Positions 33,391-45,490 of a stretch of DNA of 64,000 bases are shown here, in pieces; positions within the stretch are counted from its first letter, which is position 1; every line of letters starts with the position of its first letter. The translations under genes were made by a program, and so were the position numbers. The stretch comes from Batillaria attramentaria. Taxonomy: Eukaryota > Mollusca > Gastropoda > Batillariidae. The notes under the pieces were generated by a model, which saw nothing but the letters and a program-made list of their open reading frames with translations, was not told where the DNA came from and did no database searches. Location of the stretch: contig JACVVK020000088.1 of the NCBI GenBank assembly GCA_018292915.2, forward strand, positions 482,501 to 546,500. The letters run 5' to 3'.

Positions 33391-34230
33391 GACTGTATAA
33401 GTTATGTAGGGCTCTATTGAGAGGGTACTAAGACAAAGACTGTGTGAAAGAGAGAGGGACAGACAGACAGAGAGAGCGACAGACAGAGAGACAGAGACAG
33501 ACAGACATGCAGAGACAGACAGGCAAGCAGGCAGACAGAGAGACAGAGATAGACAGACACACAGGCATGCAGGCAGACAGACATAAGAACAAGGAGAGAG
33601 AGAGAGAGAGAGATGGGTGTGGTCCACTGGCTGTCTATAAATCACAGCCTGGTGGCCGGGTTGCGAGCGCATGCAGCAGCTAATGAAGGCTATTTTAGTG
33701 TTAAAATATTTCATCTTCTTAGCTTACTCTTAAAACGTGTAAGCTTTCTTTACATGCACTGAAATATGACGAATTTCCCCTGTTGATGGTGACGGATTTC
33801 CCCCATGTACATTTTGGGGCGGGGGAACTCCGTCACTTCAGTAATTTCGTGTTTATGCAGTGTTTTGATGTGTTTCATCGCTAAAGAAACCTTTAAACTT
33901 TAAAATAAAGTCGTGTTTATGTTTCAGACCCTTCATATATTTGATTTCATTCAAAAACATAAAAATAAGACTTTACAAAGATAGTTGGGACTTTACCGGC
34001 AAAAGACACGTGAAGTTGTGAAGCAGACGAGAAAAGCAGTCAAGTCAGAATGCGATCGTTTGCCACGTCTGGCTGTACGAAGTGTTTTCACTGGTCGATC
34101 CATCTATCGTCTGGAATCTTGTAGTTACTTGGGAGAGCCTATTTGGAGGGGTGAAAGCTTAGTAAGTGCATTGAATTTTAGAAGAAACTTGGGTGACGAT
34201 TTCCATGGCGTTTGCCACAGTTATGGGGAA

Positions 34231-34414
34231 GTAACTCCAGTTGTAGAAACATCCCACGGATCCCCTGCCAGATTTAACGTGGAAAATTTTTCAGCTTTTC
34301 AGCGTGACTGCGTTACAATATCAGTAACTCCAGTTGTAGAAACATCCCACTATCCCCTGCCAGATTTAACGTGGAAAATTTTTCAGCTTTTCAGCGTGAC
34401 TGCGTTACAATATC
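34231..34414. repeat. 93-bp direct tandem duplication
   Basis: Two consecutive units beginning GTAACTCCAGTTGTAGAAAC; they differ by a few bases near CCCACGGATCCCC versus CCCACTATCCCC. A recent duplication. Confidence 0.92.
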
Positions 34415-34854
34415 AGTTATCGTAAAGTAGGTGCACAATATCATGATTTATGGAAGAATCGAGAAAATTGTTATTTGAACGAGACGCAATTGTTGTACCG
34501 GCCTCATCAAGTTGCCGCAATGATCACCTCGAAGTCAGCAGACACAGACACTAAGTTCATTGCCTTAATGTTTCGAGATTCTTCCATAAATCTTGAATTT
34601 TACACTTTCTTTACGATAACGTTTGTATTGCAAATGAATGGGCTTTTTTCCCAGTTAAAAACTGCTCAGCGATCTTGTTCAGCAGCCATGAGCCGGTGTA
34701 ACTCGGGAACCACTGAAGCCAATGATAAATTTTGGCTGCAGGTACGACCTCGACCTCTTAGCCACGTGACTGGGGTTACCATGAGCCTAGATGCAGACTA
34801 CTTTTAGTGACAGCTCGCTGGCCACCAATCTATTGATTAGCCACGTGACTTTTT

Positions 34855-35430
34855 AAAGTTGTTTCTCTATAGAGAAACAACTTTATGGGACGGGGCAGAT
34901 TTTGCTACGCGCAGCAGCAAGTTTCAGTGATACAAAAGAAGACTGTGACGTTTCTTCACACACTACATACTTTCACGTAGATCTACACAGTGACGTAACG
35001 AAATCTGCGCCATAGACACCTTACGTGCACACTATGCTGCTGCGTTCTTTTTGGCGGGAGTTGTGAGACGTCTGTGTGTGTGGACGGATGTAATGATGGC
35101 TATCTCCTAAACCACCTCGTTGGAGGGCGTTTTACTTTGAGATAAAATGGGCAGTCATATTCTCCAGAGCTACCTTTCACGATTTTTATCGTGCCGTATT
35201 TTTAGAACAGTTATCGCCCATTTAAAAAAATCAATCATGTTACGTATTTTTACGGAAAAAATTGTTCAAATAGCTTTATTTTCTGAACTTCGGAAGATCA
35301 TCCAATTATACTGACTGTATTCGTAGCACAGCTCTGTAGCTCTGACAGGTTTTGTGTAAAACTGAAAAACATTTCCGAGGTAGGGTGGTTTGCATATGAG
35401 GCCAAATATCTATGAAAAGAGTCTGTCACG
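34855..35430 (+). mobile_element. T-family element, copy 6, 3'-truncated
   Basis: It begins with the perfect 24-bp palindrome at 34859-34882 and follows the T consensus to about GGTTTGCATATGAGGCC (35390s), then stops. It lies just upstream of the mariner at 35516. Confidence 0.85.
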
Positions 35431-35515
35431 GATGCGTGACTTAGGGTAAATCCTGTGCCGGTAAGATTTCCGTATGACGGGTTGGTATGATTTCCGTATG
35501 CATCGTAACTATGTA

Positions 35516-36825
35516 CGAGGGCTGTTCAAATATTATTGGGAATGCTGCCATTACTCACGTGTCTTGCATCGGATCGACTCCAAACTTCTACATCCCCTCG
35601 AAGTATTCACCCTTGGCCCAAATGCATGTTTCCAGTCTTGTTCGCCACATATGAAGCGCCCTCTGGTGCTCTTCCCTCGGGATACCCTCGAGCTCTGATT
35701 TCACGGCTTTTGAGAGGTCTTGGACTCGATCAAACTTGCGTCCAGCGAGTCGCTCTTTCAAGATATGAAAGAGCCAGAGGTCACACGGTGCCAAGTCCGG
35801 ACTGTAGGGGGGATGGGCCAAGACTTTGATCTCTCTTTCCTCTAGGAAGGTCGTGGTGATCTTGGCTTTGTGGGGGGCTGCATTATCATGCAGGTTCCAA
35901 CGGTTGGGCGCTGCTCGCAGATCGCATCCACCACTTTCCGGAGCACCACTTTGGTATAGTACGTGGCAGTGATGGAAGCCTTCGCCGGAAGAATATCAAG
36001 AGCCACGACGCCTTGGGTGCTGAAAAAAATAGAGAAAAGACGCTTCCGGCTCTGAAATCCTGGCCTCAGGACAACTGGTCGGTCTCCATCTGGGCCTACC
36101 CACGCCCGGTTGCAGCGTTTGTTGGGGATGCCGTAAAACGTGAGCCAAGATTCATCACCGGTCACTATGTCACACAGGAGTTTTGGTCCATTTGGCTCAA
36201 AATCTTGAAGCAGTTGGCGTGAGCAATCAACCCGCCGTTTCTTTTGTTCGTCAGTTAAGAGATGGGGTACCCATCTTGCAGCCAAGTTTCTCATTTAAAG
36301 AGCTTCATGCAGAATGCTGTGTATGGTGCCGATAGAGAGGTCACATGCTTCACTCAACTCGCGTATGGTCGAATGTGGGTCCTCGTCAATCAGGCTTTTC
36401 ACAAGGGTAATGTTTCTTTCGTTCCGAGCGGAGAGTGGACGGCCAGGACTGGTACCTGAGCTTGAAGGCCCTTGTTCAGTTAGAAAAGCTTCGACCCATC
36501 TGTAAACTGTGCTCTTACCGACACACTTGGCTCCAAAAACAACTTGCAAATCTTGAAGGATTTTCTTGCCATTGTCTCCGAGTTTTAGCCTCATGAATGT
36601 GTAGAAGCGAAAATGCTCATTCTCGGCGTCCATGGTTTTCTGGCTCAGCAGTTTGGATGACGATTTTAATGAGATCATACTCTAAAATGCGTCATGATGT
36701 CATCATTCTTTTCTGCATGTTTATAGGGCTTGAGCCTGATTTTCTATTGGTATAAAATTATTTTTTGTGCGATGTTTACTTATAAAATGGCAGGCCCATT
36801 CCCATTAATATTTGAACAGCCCTCG
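35516..36825 (-). mobile_element. Mariner-like transposon with broken transposase
   Basis: 1310 bp with about 28-bp terminal inverted repeats starting CGAGGGCTGTTCAAATATTA and TA on both flanks (35514 and 36826). On the minus strand: 36295-36678 gives the HTH domains (Arg-Leu-Lys-Leu-Gly-Asp-Asn, Ser-Thr-Val-Tyr-Arg-Trp), 35842-36294 gives Val-Thr-Gly-Asp-Glu-Ser-Trp with the first catalytic Asp, and 35588-35821 gives His-Pro-Pro-Tyr-Ser-Pro-Asp-Leu-Ala-Pro. A TAA at 36292-36294 and a frameshift near 35890 interrupt the frame. Length matches an intact mariner. Confidence 0.92.
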
Positions 36826-36984
36826 TACTGTGCGGCACACGTGCCTTATTTTCTACGCGGGCCACGCATGTATCCCTTAGTGAAGGTTTTACACGGGACA
36901 TTTGTGTATAATATGCTGACCTGTCCGTTTCCCTTGTTAAAGTCGATACAGGTAACCCGTTTTACACGTGATGCAGGTGTATCC

Positions 36985-37101
36985 TGTGCGGCAGGATAAA
37001 AATCGTGAAAGGTAGGTCTGGAAAGTATGACTGCCCATTTTATCTCAGAATGAAAAGCCCTCCAACGAGGTGGTTTAGGAGATAGCCATCGTTACATCCG
37101 T

Positions 37102-37142
<41 letters not shown>

Positions 37143-37300
37143 TCACAACTCCCGCCAAAAAGAACGCAGCAGCATAGTGTGCACGCGAGGTAGCAGATTT
37201 CGTTACGTCACTGTGTGCGCGAAAGTATGTAGTGTCTGGAGAAACGTCACAGTGTTGCTTCTTATCACTGAAACTTGCTGCTGCGCGCCTTGCAAGACAC
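36985..37300 (-). mobile_element. T-family element, copy 7, partial
   Basis: Blocks GCGGCAGGATAAAAATCGTG, CGAGGTGGTTTAGGAGATAG and CCGCCAAAAAGAACGCAGCA match T in minus orientation; it ends at ACTTGCTGCTGCGCGC. A (CA)n lies at 37105-37138. Confidence 0.78.
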
Positions 37301-37301
37301 A

Positions 37302-37309
37302 CACACACG

Positions 37310-37378
<69 letters not shown>
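37302..37378. repeat. (CA)n microsatellite
   Basis: Interrupted CA tract between T copies 7 and 8. Confidence 0.92.
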
Positions 37379-37380
<2 letters not shown>

Positions 37381-37629
37381 TCTCGCAGCTTGATCGTGCA
37401 CATCTACTTGCACTATTTTAACAAGGAGGAACGGCCCCGTCCTACAAAGTTGTTTCTCCAAACTTCATTTTATTTTGTCTGTTTTGTGATTGTTGCCGGT
37501 TCTCCCCTCTCCAAGTTCTACCGATGACACTAGATCCTCTACGACCTCGACCGATTAGCCACGTGACTGGGGGTGGGGCCGGGTGTGGGAAAAAGGGAGA
37601 GAGAGAGGCAGAGGGAGAGGGTGGGTAGA

Positions 37630-37795
37630 TGGGTGTTTAGGAGTTTAACGCTCTTTTCCACCACATAAGGGTGAAATCAAAGACGGGGCAACGAGAATAA
37701 GGCCAGCACAAATATTTGGCCCCAGCGGCCTGGATTCGAACTCTCGGCCCAAGCATTGAAAGTCCAACGCGCTACCATTCGGCCACCCTGGCTCC

Positions 37796-37798
<3 letters not shown>
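37630..37798 (-). mobile_element. tRNA-derived SINE, copy 4
   Basis: Inverted copy nested in T copy 8: GGGTGAAATCAAAGACGGGG, TTTGGCCCCAGCGGCC, and CTACCATTCGGCCACCCTGG. Confidence 0.9.
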
Positions 37799-37826
<28 letters not shown>

Positions 37827-37961
37827 CGTCAGTTCCGTGAACTAAACATTTGACGTCAGCCTCAAGCAGGTCGTCATACAGAGAGAGAGAGATGACGTCA
37901 ATTCCGTGAACTAAACTTTTGGCAACGGAAACGGTAATGACTGCGAAGTGGTTACAAGTTA

Positions 37962-38465
37962 AGCAAATAAAAGCGACACAAAAGGGACAGAAACCACTTA
38001 ACTTTGACAAAGGACGGCACAGGTCGACGTTTCGGCTTACGCCTTCTTCAGGACATAAACAAATGGGACATAACTTCAACAAACAAGCAAAAGGTAACTC
38101 TGCGGACGTACTGACATACACGGCGCGAAAAAAAAAAAAAAAAAAAAAGGGTGGGCGAGAAAAGGACCAGAAAAAAATAGCAAAATTATCACAACACCCA
38201 TCCTTAGGTGACAGAAGACCTAAGGATGGGTGTTGTGATAATTTTGCTATTTTTTTCTGGTCCTTTTCTCGCCCACCCTTTTTTTTTTTTTTTTTTTTTC
38301 GCGCCGTGTATGTCAGTACGTCCGCAGAGTTACCTTTTGCTTGTTTGTTGAAGTTATGTCCCATTTGTTTATGTCCTGAAGAAGGCGTAAGCCGAAACGT
38401 CGACCTGTGCCGTCCTTTGTCAAAGTTAAGTGGTTTCTGTCCCTTTTGTGTCGCTTTTATTTGCT
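37962..38465. repeat. Perfect inverted repeat, 248-bp arms, 8-nt spacer (Penelope-like)
   Basis: The arms 37962-38209 and 38218-38465 are exact reverse complements as far as I can read, even in the 21-nt A and T runs. Each carries a CTGAAGAAGGCGTAAGCC-GAAACGTCG block, a hammerhead-like motif common in Penelope-like retroelements. A diverged single copy lies at 54928-55225. Transcribed in intron 7, it would fold into one very long duplex. Confidence 0.93.
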
Positions 38466-39576
38466 AAACTTTTGGCGTCAGCCTCTAGCACTGAGATCGT
38501 CTGAGGATGCTTGTTTATGTCCTGTGATTTCCCTATTGGCTTTGTGACTTCTCCGACTGAATTATTTTTCACATGAAATCTGGAAGATGTAGAGGGCTGA
38601 TGAAATGTCGGAAGCAGTGACGATACTTGCAGATTTTGTCTGTGAACCAAACATTTGCCGTCAGCCTCACGCTGCTCGTCTGACAGATGATACTTCTTCA
38701 TATCTTGTGATTTCCTTGTTGCTTTTGTGACTTCCGGGACTGAATTAATTTTGACATAAAATCTGGAAGATCTAGAGAGCTGATGAAACGTGGACTTAAA
38801 GTGCCTTGGATTGTACTTACGAAATTGCAAAATTGGAACTTTTTTGACCGGCGCTTCTCGCAGAAACGTGAAAAAATGTGTTTATCTAAAAGCTCTGTTA
38901 TTCTTAATACTAAAGCTATAATAGTGCAATAGTTCATGTCATATGTGCAGTTGTCACAAGTGACAAAAATACCGGAATGATGAGTAATTTGAAGGAGTCG
39001 TTTCATAGATATTTGGCCTTATATGCAAACCACCCCTATCTCGGAAATATTTTTCTTACACAAAACCTGTCAGAGCTACAGAGCTGTGCTACGAAAACAG
39101 GCAGTATAATTGGATGATCTTCCCAATTTCAGAAAATGAAGCCATTTGAACATTTTTTTCGAAAAAATTCGTGACATGACCGATTTTTTCAAATCGGCGA
39201 TAACTGTTCTCAAAATGCGGCAGGATAAAAATCGTGAAAAATACCTCTGGAGAATATGACTGCCCATTTTATCTCAAAGTAAAAAGCCATCCGGCGAGGT
39301 GGTTTAGCAGATAGCCATCATTACATCCGTCCACACACACACACGTCATTCCCGCCAAAAAGAACGCAGCAGCAAAGTATGCACGTAAGGTGTCTATGAC
39401 GCAGATTTCGTTACGTCACTGTGTGCGTGAAAGTAAGTATTGTGTGGAGAAACGTCACAGTCTTGTTTTGTATCACTGAAACTTGCTGCTGCGCGTAGCA
39501 AAATCTGCCCCGTCTCATAAAGTTGTTTCTCTATAGAGAAACAACTTAAAAAGTTTGTTTGCTTTGTCAATTTCAG

Positions 39577-39773
39577 ATGGTGTGTTTGTTGGGTATGCCG
39601 TATGTAGCGGGGACCTACAACGTGGCGCTGAGTGGTCGGACTGGATCGTCGACACGTCATGTGAAGATAACGACAGTAAAGATAGTGAGAATGATGGAAA
39701 AGACACGGAGATGGTTGATCGACCCAATCAGACACCGTCCACACCAGACCCTCTCCTACTGGAACTGACCAAG
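39577..39773 (+). CDS. aGPCR exon 8: Cys/Trp segment (possible HormR) and acidic linker
   Basis: The acceptor TCAATTTCAG ends at 39576 and the donor GTCAGT starts at 39774; phase 1 in, phase 0 out. The start reads Tyr-Ala-Val-Cys, then Glu-Trp-Ser-Asp-Trp and Ser-Cys-Glu-Asp, a Cys-Trp-Trp-Cys spacing reminiscent of hormone-receptor (HormR) domains that often precede GAIN domains. An acidic Ser/Asp-rich linker with an Asn-Gln-Thr sequon follows, then Leu-Leu-Leu-Glu-Leu-Thr-Lys leading into GAIN. A T-family element ends about 30 bp upstream of the acceptor, so branch point and pyrimidine tract lie in a very short unique stretch. Confidence 0.85.
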
Positions 39774-41561
<1,788 letters not shown>

Positions 41562-41708
41562 GTCCCCCTCAGTCCAGGGACCGTTTCTGGCGTTAGCGAT
41601 CGCCTTGCCCACATCCTACATTCGTCAGAAGAACTTACGTATGGCGACGTGGGAATTGTCGCTGACATCGTGGATCGTGTTGCTTTGGTGCCCACCATTC
41701 CTCCTGAT
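41562..41708 (+). CDS. aGPCR exon 9: GAIN domain, start of subdomain A
   Basis: The acceptor CTCTAAAG ends at 41561 and the donor GTACGT starts at 41709; 49 whole codons, phase 0 at both ends. The peptide is helical, with Val-Ser-Asp-Arg-Leu-Ala-His-Ile-Leu and then Leu-Thr-Tyr-Gly-Asp-Val-Gly-Ile-Val-Ala-Asp-Ile-Val, matching the helix pair at the beginning of GAIN subdomain A, where a Leu-Thr-x-x-Asp-Val motif is common. Confidence 0.86.
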
Positions 41709-41930
41709 GTACGTGACTTGTTTGCTCTTCCGTAGTGTTATGAAACTGGTCTGTAGGATACCTTTATTCTGATCTTCACACAGGTGTTTTTGAGTGAAAA
41801 CCGCCAGAACAGTAAAATGTTAAGGCTGGTATTGTTTTGATAATATTGATAATGTTTTTTTTCTTCATGAGTGGTATACAAAGGATTCAATACACTCAAT
41901 TGTTTTGTTTACACATTCCAATTTTTGCAG

Positions 41931-42025
41931 GTAGGGTTGCAGCTGCTACAGTCGGTCAGCAGAGTTCTGGACAGTCCACTCCCCGTGTTGCAAAAAGCAC
42001 AACGAGTGTCCAACGCCTCCACGCG
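41931..42025 (+). CDS. aGPCR exon 10: GAIN domain, subdomain A helix
   Basis: The acceptor ATTTTTGCAG ends at 41930 and the donor GTGCGT starts at 42026. The exon enters in phase 0 and leaves in phase 2. It encodes a short helical stretch (Leu-Gln-Leu-Leu-Gln-Ser-Val-Ser-Arg-Val-Leu) and ends with Val-Ser-Asn-Ala-Ser-Thr, a sequon followed by the Ser/Thr-rich turn seen before the last helix of GAIN subdomain A. Small size and exact phase match with both neighbours support it. Confidence 0.84.
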
Positions 42026-42373
42026 GTGCGTATGTGAAACATGAATAAAAATTAAATATGTAACTAAAACAACAACAGCAAAAAACACACCAAACAAGCA
42101 ACCCCCCCCCCCAAAAAAAAAAACAAAAACAAAACAACAACTAAAAAACCCAACCAAACAACCAACCAACCAAACAAACAAACAAACAAAAACCCCGATC
42201 GTTGCAGCAGGCAAAACAAAACAGCTTGTGTGTCTAAAACTGCGGCCCCCTCGACCCCCACGAAGCGACTTGGACGATGCTATTTTTGTGCGGACCTGTG
42301 TCCTTCACAATGGAAGTGGGCTTCTCTTTCGTGCAAAGTAATTCAAAATGAACGTACAAGATCGGAGGTTACT

Positions 42374-42435
<62 letters not shown>

Positions 42436-42657
42436 CACCATGTTTACACGTAGGTAAGTAATTCGAGAAACCCTTAAACACGCTATGTACAGCTGAGTGA
42501 CGAGAGAGAGACGGGGGCGGGGGGACGTGAGTTGGAAAGATGGATTTCTTATTTTAAGTCTTTTTTGTGCTAGGTTCTGTTTTGTCTAGTTGCGTATTGC
42601 ATAACGTCAGTAAAGAGACTTTGTCTTTTGTGAGAAATGTTTGTGTGTACATCCTAG
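42026..42657. other. Intron 10 without genes
   Basis: A- and C-rich simple sequence (42068-42190, including CAAAC repeats) and a (CA)n at 42379-42434. Nothing else recognised. Confidence 0.65.
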
Positions 42658-42941
42658 GATCCTCAGTGACCTGGATCTTTTTGGTGAGAAACTAGACCTT
42701 GATCAGGAAGGATTCAAGCGCTATGTGACTCCAAACGTTGCTATGGAAGTGTGGCATTCACGTCGGTCAAGCGGAAAACCAGTGATAGGATTTGCCGCGA
42801 TTTCGGCAGGCGGTCTGACAACGCCGTTTTCTGAATCCCGCATCATGACGATCAGCGACAGGACCTGGGCTGACGTGCACATGGATGAATTTGATGTGGC
42901 TATCGAACTCCCAGATCAGCTTGTCAAGGGCACAGCTGCAG
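42658..42941 (+). CDS. aGPCR exon 11: GAIN domain, subdomain A to B
   Basis: The acceptor ACATCCTAG ends at 42657 and the donor GTGAAT starts at 42942; phase 2 in, phase 1 out. The reading frame has Arg-Ile-Leu-Ser-Asp-Leu-Asp-Leu-Phe-Gly, a run of beta strands with Val-Ile-Gly-Phe-Ala-Ala-Ile-Ser, and ends Phe-Asp-Val-Ala-Ile-Glu-Leu-Pro-Asp-Gln-Leu. This is the usual order at the A/B border of GAIN domains, where an 'I-x-L-P' strand precedes the core beta sandwich. Confidence 0.88.
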
Positions 42942-43080
42942 GTGAATGTACTCGGTTTTGGCATCCATCCGTGAGAACGTTTTTCTAGGTGGATTTGTTT
43001 TCTTTGCCGAATTCTTTTTTCATTCAGTCTGACTGGAATTATATGCTGCGGTTAATACAAAATATCGTAACATTTTCTGT

Positions 43081-43137
43081 TAGTTAGTTATTTAGGGCTT
43101 ACCGCCGCGCAAGCAACAAATTCTGATTCGCGGCTAA
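43081..43137 (-). mobile_element. Ultra-short retroposon fragment (57 bp) with 15-bp target duplication
   Basis: The insert is (TAGT)n then TTTAGGGCTTACCGCCGCGC, AAGCAACAAATTCTGATTCG and CGGCTAA. The flanks CGTAACATTTTCTGT at 43066-43080 and 43138-43152 are identical. Confidence 0.9.
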
Positions 43138-43289
43138 CGTAACATTTTCTGTCTGAAAACGTGACACAACTCATCTTTCGGAGGGGTTGGTGTTGTTGCT
43201 GGCAGTTCTGGGCACTGAGAACACTTAGGATCATACCACCTGACGAGAGGGTTGTAAGTGTGAGCGTTTTCAGGTACCCTGCCTCATTT

Positions 43290-43343
43290 TTGGCTCCCTT
43301 GTGTAACAATGGGAGTCTATGTAATAACCCTCCGTCGTCTGTC

Positions 43344-43408
<65 letters not shown>

Positions 43409-44741
43409 AGAAAACTTTAACGTTGTCGTTTTCTCAGAAACTACAAACAGCAGAGACACCAAACTTGGCCTGCTGATAGACAACCATAAGACCTTTCAAA
43501 ACATATCATTTTGAATGACCTTGACTCAAGGTCAAGGTCACTAATGCTGTCTGTTTGAAAATTTTACATTGGCATTTTCACGGAATCTACAAAGACCAGA
43601 GGTTTGAAACTTTGCATGATGATAGACATTGATAAGAACTTTACAGATATATACATGTTTTCAGTGGCCTTGTGTCAAGGTCAAGGCCATACAAGCTATT
43701 TTTGTGAAACCTTAACATTGGCATTTTCTCAGAAATAACAAACAGCAGAGGCGCCAAACTTGGCATGCTGATAGACAGTGAAAAGACCTATGCACACAAA
43801 CCATTTTAAATGACCTTGACCCAAGGTCAAGGTCATTAAAGCAGTCTGGACATTTTTACATTTGCATTTTTTTCGGAATCTAGAAGAACCAGAAGCATCA
43901 TACTTTGCATGATGATAGAAATTGGCAACACCTTCACTGACATACCTATGTTCAATGACTTTTACTCAAGGTCAAGGCCATGCAGGCTGTTTTTGGGAAA
44001 CTTTAACCTTGGCATTTTCTCTGAAACAACAAACAGTTGAGGCACCAAACAAGGCATGATGACAGACCGAAATGAGACCTACCTTTTTGAATGACCTTGA
44101 CTGAAGGTCAAGGTCATTAAAGCTGTCTGTTGTGAATTTTAACATTACCGTTTTCAGAGGAACTACAAATACTAGAGGCGTCAAACTTGGCATAATAATA
44201 GACATTGATGTGATCTCATTTTAATGACCTTGACCCAAGGTCAAGGCCATACAAACTGTTTGGGGGAAAATTGTAATATTGCCAGGAACTCGGAACGCCA
44301 GAGACACTTTATTTTTTTTTTTTTAAACTTTAACCTTGGTATTTTCTCCAAAACAACAAACAGTAGAGGCACCAAACGAGACATGATGATAGACAGCAAT
44401 GAGACCTACCTTTCTGAATGACCTTGACTGAAGGTCAAGGTCATTAAAGCTGTCTGTTGTGAATTGTAACATTACTGTTTTCAGAGGAACTACAAATACT
44501 AGAGGCATCAAACTTGGCATAATGATAGACATTGATGAGATCTCATTTTAATGACCTTGACCACAGGTCAAGGCCATACAAACTGTTTCAGAGAAAATTG
44601 TAATATTGCCATGAACTCATAGCGCCAGAGCCACTTTACTTGGCATGATAATGGATAGTGATAAGAGCTTTACAAACATACTCATGTGAATGACCTTGAC
44701 CTGTGTCACAAGGGAGCCATGGAGACTTTTGCCTCTCTAGT
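43290..44741. repeat. Tandem-core element C
   Basis: It opens GGCTCCCTTGTGTAACAATG, has (GT)n at 43349-43408, then about nine units of roughly 132-148 bp in which TGACCTTGACTCAAGGTCA-type half-site palindromes recur at about 43516, 43663, 43811, 43953, 44091 and 44223, and closes with ACAAGGGAGCCATGGAGAC and CCTCTCTAG. Units alternate between ...GGTCATTAAAGC and ...GGCCATACAAGC, suggesting a dimeric higher-order repeat. Confidence 0.85.
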
Positions 44742-44785
44742 TAGCTCACTTGTGTAACAAAGTGAGTCAAGGTATTAACCCTCCG

Positions 44786-44818
<33 letters not shown>

Positions 44819-45000
44819 TGTCTGTGTCTGTGTCTGTGTGTGTGTCTGTGTGTGTCTGTGTCTGTGTGTGTCTGTGTGTGTCTATGTCTGTGTCCTCAGT
44901 AAACCTTAACATTGGCTTTTTCTCAGAATCTACATGCAGCCCAGGTACCAAACTTGGCATGCTGATAGACACCACGAGACCTTACAAAACATACCATTTT

Positions 45001-45490
45001 ACCGGCCCCCGTAGTGTAGTGGTTAGCACTTCGGACCATGGACCGGGAGACCCGGGTTCGAGTCCCAGCCGAGACAAGCGGGATTTTTCCTACCTAGGTC
45101 GGCTCCTACCCAGAGCGGGTGTGCTATGGGCCCGATGGGGAGGCTGTTGCCACACAGCCGAGATTCACCCACTTCACGGGTGCGACTTTGGGGGTGCTTC
45201 CCTTAGTATGACACGTCGTATGATGTGAATGATTACACGGCCGTAGTTCCCGGGCCTGGTTAATGCCGGGATATTTATGACAGGAAGCGTGGAATGCGGC
45301 CCTGTCCCGCAGTCCCAAACCACATGGACCTCCATAGCATCATCTTACTATCATCCTCATCTCCATCATCATGCATAATAAAAATTGTCCCGGCTTCTGA
45401 GTCCTCCGTGGGTTCCACCCATGACCTGGGAGGAACACCACTGGAGCTGGCAAAGAGTTGGGACAGCAAAAAAAAAAAACAAAAAAAAAA
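45001..45490 (+). mobile_element. Second SINE family, full copy, 12-bp target duplication
   Basis: A head like a tRNA (GTAGTGTAGTGGTTAGCACT and GACCCGGGTTCGAGTCCC, clear A and B boxes), a body of about 400 bp including GCTCCTACCCAGAGCGGGTG and CCCGATGGGGAGGCTGTTGC, and an A-rich tail. Target duplication ACATACCATTTT at 44989-45000 and 45491-45502. Not related to the six-copy SINE; only this copy is seen in the window. Confidence 0.92.

Larger units (their letters stand above)
33000..34854. other. Intron 7 stretch: simple repeats and tandem duplication
   Basis: Holds a run of TGACGTTATA-type words (33215-33390), a GACA/GA simple repeat (33443-33615), one GGGGGAACTCCGTCAC word (33822) and a 93-bp tandem duplication (34231-34414). 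Apart from a short T-related piece at 34742-34780, no mobile element or exon was recognised. Confidence 0.6.
37421..39547 (-). mobile_element. T-family element, copy 8, with nested SINE and foldback
   Basis: The left end is AACAAGGAGGAACGGCCCCG; the right end is the perfect 24-bp palindrome at 39522-39545, followed 31 bp later by exon 8. A SINE (37630-37798) and a Penelope-like foldback (from about 37920 to 38465) were inserted later. The remaining T sequence (38466-39520) is very similar to copy 5. Confidence 0.88.

Noticed and set aside
33364..33714. Cys/Leu/Ser-rich open frame on the minus strand
   Set aside because: It translates a GACA/GA simple repeat.
37645..38467. Two long opposite open frames over 37645-38364 and 37919-38467
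   Set aside because: They arise because the perfect inverted repeat reads the same on both strands; translations are the arms and poly-Lys/poly-Phe from homopolymers.
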